Origin: Alcaligenaceae bacterium
Lineage (GTDB): Bacteria > Pseudomonadota > Gammaproteobacteria > Burkholderiales > Burkholderiaceae_B
Assembly: GCA_013416455.1 (NCBI GenBank)
Contig: JACCES010000006.1
Span: 292,074 to 356,073, forward strand
Direction of reading: 5' to 3'
Length of the DNA: 64,000 nucleotides
Position numbers and translations under genes: made by a program. Shown here piece after piece: positions 49,755 to 56,712 of this stretch. The notes below the pieces were generated by a model that did not search any database, was not told where the DNA came from, and was given only the letters and a program-made list of their open reading frames with translations. Numbering within the stretch: the stretch's first letter is position 1; every line of letters starts with the position of its first letter.

Positions 49755-51594
49755 CGGGCACTGGCTGGCAATGTCTAGCAACGGCAGGCATTTCGGCTGA
49801 GGGTAAAAGAACTTTCCGCTAAGCGATAGACTGTATGTAAACACAGTATTGCAAGGACGCGGAACATGCCTCATGTGGCGGCCAGGACGGCCAGCCGGGA
49901 TCGGGATACTGGTCGTTACCAGAGCCACCGACCCGAGCAAACCCTTCTCTATCAGATCGTTGACGAGTATTACCCGGCATTCGCTGCGCTTATGGCAGAG
50001 CAGGGAAAGGAATTGCCGGGCTATGTGCAACGGGAATTTGAAGAATTTCTCCAATGCGGGCGGCTGGAGCATGGCTTTCTACGGGTTCGCTGCGAGTCTT
50101 GCCACGCCGAGCACCTGGTCGCTTTCAGCTGTAAGCGTCGCGGTTTCTGCCCGAGCTGTGGGGCGCGGCGGATGGCCGAAAGTGCCGCCTTGCTGGTTGA
50201 TGAAGTACTGCCTGAACAACCCATGCGTCAGTGGGTGTTGAGCTTCCCGTTTCAGCTGCGTTTCCTGTTTGCCAGCCGGCCCGAGATCATGGGGTGGGTG
50301 CTGGGCATCGTTTACCGCGTCATTGCCACGCACCTGGTCAAGAAAGCGGGCCATACCCACCAAGTGGCCAAGACGGGCGCGGTCACCCTGATCCAGCGTT
50401 TTGGATCGGCGCTCAATCTGAATGTTCACTTCCACATGCTGTTTCTCGACGGTGTGTATGTCGAGCAATCCCACGGCTCAGCGCGTTTCCGCTGGGTCAA
50501 GGCGCCGACCAGCCCAGAGCTCACCCAGCTGACGCACACCATCGCCCACCGGGTGGGTCGCTATCTGGAACGGCAAGGCCTGCTGGAACGGGATGTCGAA
50601 AACAGCTATCTGGCCTCGGATGCGGTGGATGACGACCCGATGACACCCCTGCTGGGGCACTCGATCACTTACCGTATCGCTGTCGGTTCACAGGCGGGGC
50701 GAAAGGTGTTCACTTTGCAAACTCTGCCGACCAGTGGTGATCCGTTCGGTGACGGGATTGGCAAGGTAGCCGGGTCCAGCCTGCACGCCGGCGTGGCGGC
50801 CAGGGCCGATGAACGCAAGAAGCTCGAACGGCTGTGCCGGTACATCAGCCGCCCGGCGGTATCCGAGAAGCGGCTGTCGTTAACACGAGGCGGCAACGTG
50901 CGCTACCAGCTCAAGACGCCGTACCGGGACGGCACCACGCACGTCATTTTCGAACCATTGGATTTCATTGCAAGGCTGGCCGCCCTGGTACCGAAGCCCA
51001 GAGTCAACCTAACCCGCTTCCACGGGGTGTTCGCACCCAACAGTCGGCACCGGGCGTTGGTCACGCCGGCAAAACGGGGCAGGGGCAACAAGGTCAGGGT
51101 GGCTGATGAACCGGCAACACCAGCACAACGGCGAGCGTCGATGACATGGGCGCAACGGCTCAAGCGTGTTTTCAATATCGACATCGAGACCTGCAGCGGC
51201 TGCGGCGGCGCCATGAAAGTCATCGCCTGCATTGAAGACCCTATAGTGATCAAGCAGATCCTTGATCACCTGAAGCACAAAGCCGAAACCAGCGGGACCA
51301 GGGCGTTACCCGAAAGCCGGGCGCCACCGGCTGAGCTGCTCCTGGGTCTGTTTGACTGACGAGCCTGAAGGCCAACGATACCAATCAAAATGCTGCGTTC
51401 ACAGCGCCGCGGCAGGGATCCGCCGTGCTGGTTGTCGGAAAAGGAGCCGCTAGTGGGAAAGAGGAGGGTAAATTTTCAGCGTTGCTGGCTCCCCGTCAGC
51501 CGGATTGGGTTGCATCGCAGGGGTGTCGAAAGAGTCAACTGCGGTCCAAAGCTGTTGGACTTGGGTGAAAAGGGCGTTTATTCTTCCTATACGT
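49755..51594 (+). mobile_element. ISCR2 (CR2, IS91-like rolling-circle element)
   Basis: Holds the Rcr2 transposase gene and ends where the truncated glmM begins near 51594. The size (about 1.85 kb) agrees with ISCR2. Elements of this type lack inverted terminal repeats and move by rolling circle from one end, carrying neighbouring DNA such as sul2. The exact left end was not determined and may include the att-like copy 2. Confidence 0.8.
49866..51359 (+). CDS. rcr2: ISCR2 rolling-circle transposase (Rcr2)
   Basis: 497 residues of the IS91 family. N-terminal zinc-finger region (RVRCESCHAEHLVAFSCKRRGFCPSCGARRMAE), then the HUH-type core (NLNVHFHMLFLDGVYVE) and C-terminal RYLERQGLL / CRYISRPAVSEKRLSL with the catalytic Tyr, ending with a CSGCGGAMKVIACIEDP zinc knuckle. 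Sequence recognised as the ISCR2/ISVsa3 transposase. Full length with no frameshift, so it may be active. Confidence 0.93.
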   Translation: MPHVAARTASRDRDTGRYQSHRPEQTLLYQIVDEYYPAFAALMAEQGKELPGYVQREFEEFLQCGRLEHGFLRVRCESCHAEHLVAFSCKRRGFCPSCGARRMAESAALLVDEVLPEQPMRQWVLSFPFQLRFLFASRPEIMGWVLGIVYRVIATHLVKKAGHTHQVAKTGAVTLIQRFGSALNLNVHFHMLFLDGVYVEQSHGSARFRWVKAPTSPELTQLTHTIAHRVGRYLERQGLLERDVENSYLASDAVDDDPMTPLLGHSITYRIAVGSQAGRKVFTLQTLPTSGDPFGDGIGKVAGSSLHAGVAARADERKKLERLCRYISRPAVSEKRLSLTRGGNVRYQLKTPYRDGTTHVIFEPLDFIARLAALVPKPRVNLTRFHGVFAPNSRHRALVTPAKRGRGNKVRVADEPATPAQRRASMTWAQRLKRVFNIDIETCSGCGGAMKVIACIEDPIVIKQILDHLKHKAETSGTRALPESRAPPAELLLGLFD

Positions 51595-51837
51595 TGTCGG
51601 CAGCGGGCCAAAAAGGAATACGTCCATGCCCATCGAGGTGAAACCGGCTGTGAGCGCGGGTTCAAGCATATAGCCCGACAGGCGCGTATCCTTGCCGATC
51701 ACGACACGATGGCGGTGGTCACCGCGACGAAAGACACGGCCAGCCGCCATGCCGACGCGCAAGGCGGTTTCCGCCGTCATCGCGCCTTCGTTGGCTTTGC
51801 CACGAATACCGTCTGTGCCGAAATATTTGCGCACCAT
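51595..51837 (-). pseudogene. glmM: truncated glmM (phosphoglucosamine mutase) fragment
   Basis: The first 81 codons of GlmM ([17 protein letters not shown] ... [21 protein letters not shown] ... [17 protein letters not shown]); homology ends where ISCR2 begins. GlmM lies after folP/sul2 as in normal chromosomes, showing sul2 was captured with its neighbour. Not functional. Confidence 0.92.
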
Positions 51838-51923
51838 AAGGTCGATTATCCTGTCGTCGGGTCGCCCTCAAAGGGGACATGCCTGCTGAACCGCGAATAT
51901 AGAGAAATATCCCGAATGTGCAG

Positions 51924-52739
51924 TTAACGAATTCTTGCGGTTTCTTTCAGCGCCGCCAATACCGCCAGCCCGTCGCGCAAGGGGCGCGGCTCGTGTGTGC
52001 GGATGAAGTCAGCTCCACCTGCGGCGGCGGCAAGCTCTGCAGCGAGTGTCGCGGCCCCGACATCCCCCGGACCACGGCCTGTGAGCGCGCGCAGAAAGGA
52101 TTTGCGCGAAACAGACAGAAGCACCGGCAAATCGAAGCGCAGCCGCAATTCATCGAACCGCGCCAGCACCGAGAGCGAGGTTTCGGGAGCAGCCCCCAGA
52201 AAAAACCCCATGCCGGGATCAAGGACAAGGCGGTTGCGTTTGATACCGGCACCCGTCAGCGCCGCGATGCGCGCGTCAAAGAACGCCGCAATGTGATCCA
52301 TGATGTCGCCAGCGGGTGCCTCGCGCCGATCTGCCTGCCCGTCTTGCACCGAATGCATAACGACGAGTTTGGCAGATGATTTCGCCAATTGCGGATAGAA
52401 CGCAGCGTCTGGAAAACCGCGAATATCATTGAGATAGGCCACACCACGCGACAAGGCATAGGCTTGCGTCGCGGGTTGATAACTGTCGAGCGAGACGGGA
52501 ATGCCATCTGCCTTGAGCGCGTCCAGCACCGGCGCGATACGCGCGATTTCTGTGTCGGACGAAACAGGCGCGGCGTCGGGATTGCTGGATGCCGGACCGA
52601 GGTCGATCACATCTGCCCCCTCGGCCATCAGCTTACGCGCCTGCGCAATGGCTGCGTCTGGCGCCAGATACCGGCCTCCATCGGAGAAACTGTCCGAGGT
52701 TATGTTGACGATGCCGAAAATGATGAGCGATTTATTCAT
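51924..52739 (-). CDS. sul2: sulfonamide-resistant dihydropteroate synthase Sul2
   Basis: 271 residues, the exact Sul2 length. DHPS motifs: FGIVNITSDSFSDGGRY, DLGPASSNPDA, SLDSYQPATQAYAL, LNDIRGFPDAA, VLDPGMGFFLGAAPETSLSVL, RSFLR-type LSVSRKSFLRALTGR, and RTHEPRPLRDGL. It keeps folate synthesis running when sulfonamides block the host enzyme. The surrounding order sul2-truncated glmM-ISCR2 is a well-known arrangement. The gene is intact. Its promoter lies in the AT-rich stretch upstream of 52739. Confidence 0.96.
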   Translation of the reverse strand: MNKSLIIFGIVNITSDSFSDGGRYLAPDAAIAQARKLMAEGADVIDLGPASSNPDAAPVSSDTEIARIAPVLDALKADGIPVSLDSYQPATQAYALSRGVAYLNDIRGFPDAAFYPQLAKSSAKLVVMHSVQDGQADRREAPAGDIMDHIAAFFDARIAALTGAGIKRNRLVLDPGMGFFLGAAPETSLSVLARFDELRLRFDLPVLLSVSRKSFLRALTGRGPGDVGAATLAAELAAAAGGADFIRTHEPRPLRDGLAVLAALKETARIR

Positions 52740-52953
52740 GGGGGCTTCTATAATAATAATAATCGAGCATGAGTATCATACGGATGCTCGGGTCGAAAGG
52801 GAATCCCCAGGCGAGTAACCTGTTTGCGGTGATCCATTAGCTGCAGGAGCAGAAGAGCATACATCTGGAAGCAAAGCCAGGAAAGCGGCCTATGGAGCTG
52901 TGCGGCAGCGCTCAGTAGGCAATTTTTCAAAATATTGTTAAGCCTTTTCTGAG

Positions 52954-52973
52954 CATGGTATTTTTCATGGTAT
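52954..52973 (+). repeat. paired CATGGTAT arm-type sites, right end of island 1
   Basis: CATGGTAT at 52954-52961 and 52966-52973, 62 bp before the third att core. Same octamer as at the left end. Confidence 0.55.
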
Positions 52974-53034
52974 TACCAATTAGCAGGAAAATAAGCCATT
53001 GAATATAAAAGATAAAAATGTCTTGTTTACAATA

Positions 53035-53046
53035 GAGTGGGAGTGA
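53035..53046 (+). repeat. attachment site copy 3 (junction of the two islands)
   Basis: gagtgggagtga preceded by aata. Encodes I-E-W-E-stop. It is the right end of island 1 and the left end of island 2. Confidence 0.85.
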
Positions 53047-53174
53047 ATTTACGTCCTTTTGGACTTATCGCCAATTATCGAAAATCAGCCATAACACTTT
53101 GATTTAAAAAGAAAATAATTGCGAATGCTATCGGTGGCTATCACCGGCCAGCGAAACAGGCTGACGGCGAAACG

Positions 53175-53317
53175 GACGGTAAGAACCGGAGGTCGGATTA
53201 AGACTCTCCCGTTTACTATTGAGACCAAACCGGTCTTTGACGGTAAAAAGCTCCTCTGGAATGCTGATTTCATGCGGCTTTCCGGGCATCAACGGGTCTC
53301 CTGGCCCCTGACGGTAA
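53175..53317 (+). repeat. GACGGTAA arm-type repeats of the second island
   Basis: GACGGTAA at 53175-53182, 53239-53246 and 53310-53317, spaced 64 and 71 bp, all in the same orientation between att copy 3 and the integrase gene. They differ from the CATGGTAT sites of island 1, matching a different integrase. Confidence 0.5.
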
Positions 53318-53347
53318 AAGCCGTCACGAAACAGGAGGAAATCCTTG

Positions 53348-54604
53348 ATGCTTACCGACACCGCACTGCGCAATCTCAAGCCTAAGTCCAAGATTTACAA
53401 GGTTTTTGATCGCGACGGGATGTACGTGACGGTATCGACCACCGGTACCGTCACCTTCCGCTACGATTACCGTCTGAACGGGCGGCGAGAAACCCTGACC
53501 ATCGGCCGCTATGGCCCCGCCGGCATTTCACTGGCACTGGCCCGTGAAAAGTTGATCGACGCCAAAAAGGCGGTCGCCGCCGGCCGGTCCCCAGCAATGG
53601 AAAAGCAGCGCGAGAAGCGCAGGCTGACCGCTTCCAAGAACTTTGGCGAGGTCGCCCTCAAATGGCTGACGAACGCCCGGATGGCCGACAGCACGCGCGC
53701 CATGCGCAAGCACGTGGTCGACCGGGATATCCTGCTGGTGTTCCAGAACCGGCTGCTCAATGAAATCACCGCCGATGACTTGCGGGCCTTGTGCAGCAAG
53801 GTGAAGGCGCGCGGGGCACCTGCCACGGCGGTGCATGTCCGCGATATCGTGAAGCAGGTCTATGCCTTCGCCATCCTTCACGGCGAGAAGGTGGACAACC
53901 CGGCCAGTGATGTGGCGGCCGCCTCGATCGCGACCTTTGTCCCGAAAGACCGGGCGCTGTCGCCAGCCGAGATCCGGCTGGCGTTCCATCAGTTGGAGTC
54001 CATTGCGACCTATCCGACGATCCGTCTGGCGCTGCGCATGGTCCTGCTGACCTTGGTGCGCAAGAGCGAACTGATCGAGGCCACTTGGAGCGAGATCGAC
54101 TTCGAGAATGCGACCTGGACGATCCCAAAGGAGCGCATGAAGGGGCGCAACCCGCATGTGATCTATCTGTCGCCGCAGGCCATGGACATCCTGGTGGCAC
54201 TGCACACTTGCGCGGCGGGCTCGAAGTTCGTATTGCCCTCGCGCTACGAGCCCAACCGCTGCATGTCACATGCCACCCTGAATCGCGTTACCCAGCTCAT
54301 CGTCGAGCGGGCCAAGGCCGCAGGCCTGCCGCTGGAACCGTTCACGGTGCATGACCTGCGCCGCACCGGCTCGACGCTGCTCAACGAGGTGGGCTTCAAT
54401 GGCGACTGGATCGAGAAGTGCCTGGCACACGAAGAAGGGCGGACCTCGCGTTCGGTCTACAACAAGGCTGAGTACGTCGAGCAGCGGCGTCACATGCTAC
54501 AGGAGTGGGCGGATATGGTCGATGCATGGATAGACGGGCGGACCCATGTACCGAAGCTGCAGCCGGAGAACATCCCGGTTCCAGTGCTCAGTCCGGCCTT
54601 GTGA
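53348..54604 (+). CDS. tyrosine integrase of the second guaA island
   Basis: 418 residues. Same architecture as the integrase at 37891: DUF4102 domain MLTDTALRNLKPKSKIYKVFDRDGMYVTV, catalytic Arg in VRKSELIEATWSEIDF, HDLRRTGSTLLNEVG (HxxR), and Tyr in RSVYNKAEYVEQR. About half of the residues are identical, so both belong to the guaA-targeting group. Start ATG 53348 follows AGGAGG. Confidence 0.93.
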   Translation: MLTDTALRNLKPKSKIYKVFDRDGMYVTVSTTGTVTFRYDYRLNGRRETLTIGRYGPAGISLALAREKLIDAKKAVAAGRSPAMEKQREKRRLTASKNFGEVALKWLTNARMADSTRAMRKHVVDRDILLVFQNRLLNEITADDLRALCSKVKARGAPATAVHVRDIVKQVYAFAILHGEKVDNPASDVAAASIATFVPKDRALSPAEIRLAFHQLESIATYPTIRLALRMVLLTLVRKSELIEATWSEIDFENATWTIPKERMKGRNPHVIYLSPQAMDILVALHTCAAGSKFVLPSRYEPNRCMSHATLNRVTQLIVERAKAAGLPLEPFTVHDLRRTGSTLLNEVGFNGDWIEKCLAHEEGRTSRSVYNKAEYVEQRRHMLQEWADMVDAWIDGRTHVPKLQPENIPVPVLSPAL

Positions 54605-54672
54605 GGAGGCGGCGTGATGACTTCAACGAGATGTGCAACTGCTGGGCAGGATGTGGTTTACATAAGTTGCAG

Positions 54673-54695
54673 AAAGATCACTATGAGTGATCTTT
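54673..54695. promoter_or_regulatory. abiE operator 1 (perfect inverted repeat)
   Basis: AAAGATCACT-atg-AGTGATCTTT: perfect 10-bp arms, 3-bp centre, upstream of abiEi. AbiEi antitoxins of this class repress their operon by binding two inverted repeats in the promoter. Confidence 0.7.
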
Positions 54696-54745
54696 TTCGG
54701 CTAATGCCAAACTATTACTCCTTGGCTTTGGTTTATAAATCTGAT

Positions 54746-54772
54746 ATTTTGAGCACTATGGATGCTCAAAAT
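54746..54772. promoter_or_regulatory. abiE operator 2 overlapping the abiEi start codon
   Basis: ATTTTGAGCA, 7-bp centre, TGCTCAAAAT: perfect 10-bp arms. The abiEi start ATG (54758) lies in the centre. 73 bp from operator 1, centre to centre roughly seven helical turns. Confidence 0.65.
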
Positions 54773-55579
54773 TCAGGAAAACTGAACCGCTTGCTGGCCG
54801 AACTGGGCGATACGCGCCTGGTGTCCAGCCGCTGGCTGCGTGCGCATGGCTATTCGAACAGTCTCGTTGCGCGCTATGTGGGCAGCGGCTGGCTGGTATC
54901 ACCGGCGCGGGGCGTTTACATGCGCAAAGGTGGGCGGCTGCAGTGGGAGGGCGTGGTCCGCAGCCTGCAGGCTGGAGAGGGGTTGGCTCTGCATATTGGT
55001 GGGAGCTTTGCCCTGGCCCTGCAAGGGCACGAGCACTACCTGCGACTCGGCGAGGCTGAGGCGATTACCCTTTATGGACCGGTGAGGCCACCTGGCTGGG
55101 TGGGCAAGCTGTCCTTGCCGCAGCGCTTCGAGTACCAGGGCAACGGGCCGCTTGATCTGCCTGCCATCCTGTACACGGATGAGGTGTCCGAAACGGCGTT
55201 GACGGCACAGGGACTGGTCTGGCACCGGTTTGGGTCGGGCGCGGAGGCTCTGGTGTGCTCCACGCCCGAGCGGGCCATGCTGGAACTGTGCGACGGTGTA
55301 TCGGATGCGGCGGGGGTCTACGAGGTTGATGCGTTGATGCAGGCCATGACCACGCTGCGGCCGCAGCGGGTCGGCTTGATGCTGCGCCACTGCCGCAGCA
55401 TCAAAGCCAAGCGACTGTTTCTGGCCCTGGCTGATCGCCATCGGCATGCGTGGTTGTCGCACGTGCCCTTGGAGGACGTCGATCTGGGCCGGGGCAAGCG
55501 CGCGCTGGTACCCGGCGGGCGCCTGCATCCGAGCTACCAGATCACCTTGCCGGGAGACCTCGATGAGCACCTGGCTTGA
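54758..55579 (+). CDS. abiEi: type IV toxin-antitoxin antitoxin AbiEi
   Basis: 273 residues. N-terminal winged helix (GKLNRLLAELGDTRLVSSRWLRAHGYSNSLVARYVGSGWLVSPARGVYMRKG), then the AbiEi_3-type C-terminal region (LALHIGGSFALALQGHEHYL ... LVCSTPERAMLELCDGVSDAAGVYEVDALMQAM). It represses the operon and counters the toxin. Start at 54758 is preferred as the upstream frame to 54614 runs through the operators. Overlaps abiEii by 17 bp. Confidence 0.88.
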   Translation: MDAQNSGKLNRLLAELGDTRLVSSRWLRAHGYSNSLVARYVGSGWLVSPARGVYMRKGGRLQWEGVVRSLQAGEGLALHIGGSFALALQGHEHYLRLGEAEAITLYGPVRPPGWVGKLSLPQRFEYQGNGPLDLPAILYTDEVSETALTAQGLVWHRFGSGAEALVCSTPERAMLELCDGVSDAAGVYEVDALMQAMTTLRPQRVGLMLRHCRSIKAKRLFLALADRHRHAWLSHVPLEDVDLGRGKRALVPGGRLHPSYQITLPGDLDEHLA

Positions 55580-56510
55580 CCACTGGGACCGGCGCTACAC
55601 GGACCGCGTGCGGCTGCTGGTCGAGATCCTGCCGGTGCTGGCACAGGAGCCGCGCTTCGCGCTCAAGGGCGGCACCGCCATCAACCTGTTCGAGCATGAC
55701 CTGCCGCGCCTGTCGATAGACATCGACCTGGCGTGGCTGCCGGTGCACGACTATGCCGAGGATGCGAAGCTGATCGCCGAAGCGCTTGCGCGGCTGGCCG
55801 ATGTGCTGCGTGCCCGGCCTTTGCAATTGCAAGTGCAGACCTCGGCGGGCGAAGGTGGGGCGGTCACCCGGTTGGTAGCCAGCCGCGGCCGCGCACGCGT
55901 GCAGATCGAGACGACGCCGGTCATGCGTGGCACGGTGCATCCGGTGCGCCGCATGAGGGTGTGCCCACAGGTGGAGGAGGTGTTCGGCTTTGCCGAGGTG
56001 CAAGTGCTGGATTTCGCCGACCTCTATGCCGGCAAACTGGCGGCGGCACTGTCGCGGCAGCATCCGCGCGATCTCTTCGATGTGGGCTTGCTGTTGCAGG
56101 ACGAGCGGGCGGACGAGGCGCTGTGGCGTACCTTCCTCGTATACCTGACCTGCAGTCCCAAGCCCGCGTGGGAGATACTGGCACCGCGCATGCCTGCGGA
56201 TTTCGAGGCGATCTTCGAGGTCCATTTCAAGGGCATGACGACCCAGGCCGTCACCGTAGAAGCCTTGCTGGAGAGCCGGGAGCGCCTGCTCGCGCAGGTA
56301 GCACGGTGGCTGAATGAGCCGTCATGTGCATTCCTGCGATCCGTGGAGGGTGAACAGCCGGATTTCGACTTGATCGGACTCGCGCATGCGGCGGAACTCC
56401 CGGGAGTACGGCGCAAGCTGTACAACCTTGCTCAGCGTACGGCGGCTAAGCGTGCCACAGATCGGCTACGACTTGAAGAGACGATAGTGCGGATTGCCGG
56501 TACCAGATGA
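55563..56510 (+). CDS. abiEii: type IV toxin AbiEii (nucleotidyltransferase)
   Basis: 315 residues, DNA polymerase beta-like nucleotidyltransferase. Motif I KGGTAINLFEHDLPRLSIDIDLAW has Gly36-Gly37-Thr38 and Asp53/Asp55; further LDFADLYAGKLAAALSRQHPRDLFDVGLL is the conserved Lys and RD..D motif. Such toxins stop growth of phage-infected cells, in some cases by modifying tRNA 3' ends. With AbiEi it forms the classic AbiE abortive-infection system. All visible catalytic residues are intact. Confidence 0.9.
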   Translation: MSTWLDHWDRRYTDRVRLLVEILPVLAQEPRFALKGGTAINLFEHDLPRLSIDIDLAWLPVHDYAEDAKLIAEALARLADVLRARPLQLQVQTSAGEGGAVTRLVASRGRARVQIETTPVMRGTVHPVRRMRVCPQVEEVFGFAEVQVLDFADLYAGKLAAALSRQHPRDLFDVGLLLQDERADEALWRTFLVYLTCSPKPAWEILAPRMPADFEAIFEVHFKGMTTQAVTVEALLESRERLLAQVARWLNEPSCAFLRSVEGEQPDFDLIGLAHAAELPGVRRKLYNLAQRTAAKRATDRLRLEETIVRIAGTR

Positions 56511-56528
56511 CGTGGGAGGCTGACGTCA

Positions 56529-56700
56529 TGGTTCACGATTTCACGCTGGTCTATGCACTTGACTCAGGCATGGGCTCGCAGGAGGATGTCCTTCGCCGAC
56601 TGGCGAACAGCGACTGCGCCGATGCCACGGTTGGCTGGGCAAGGCCAGCCTGATTCCCTGTGCAGACAGAAGTTCGGGGAAGCGAGCGCAATAAGAACTA
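56529..56700 (+). pseudogene. frameshifted remnant of a small conserved protein
   Basis: A 41-codon frame (VHDFTLVYALDSGMGSQEDV..LANSDCADATVGWARPA-stop) starts like small proteins of the pattern FTL.Y.L.....D..V.RL...GC.DA.VG.GQPG.L, and the continuing GQGQPDSL ... FGEAS is in another frame. So it looks like a decayed member. Only the N-terminal part is convincing; the family name is not known to me. Confidence 0.35.
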
Positions 56701-56712
56701 AGGGGGAGTCGG

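Larger units (their letters stand above)
37587..53046. mobile_element. GIsul2-like guaA-integrated genomic island
   Basis: Bounded by the guaA att repeats at 37575 and 53035. It carries a tyrosine integrase at the guaA end, an AlpA-like gene, IncQ-like repA-repC, trbJKL, ars operon, resolvase, ISCR2 and sul2. Content, insertion site and unit length agree with what I remember of GIsul2 (about 15.5 kb, known from old Enterobacter, Shigella and Acinetobacter isolates). G+C is visibly lower and more uneven than the flanking chromosome, especially 41.4-42.2 and 43.3-45.5 kb. Confidence 0.85.
52740..53347. other. 608-bp island junction without a gene
   Basis: Contains the sul2 promoter side (ttctataataataataat at 52745), CATGGTAT twice (52954 and 52966), the third att copy (53035-53046), and beyond it the left end of the second island with three GACGGTAA repeats (53175, 53239, 53310). 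Short frames here (52748-52930 minus, 53085-53273 minus) show no family and overlap these sites. Confidence 0.7.

Noticed and set aside
53085..53273. small minus-strand frames before the second integrase
   Set aside because: They run across the GACGGTAA repeats and look like by-products of the integrase control region.
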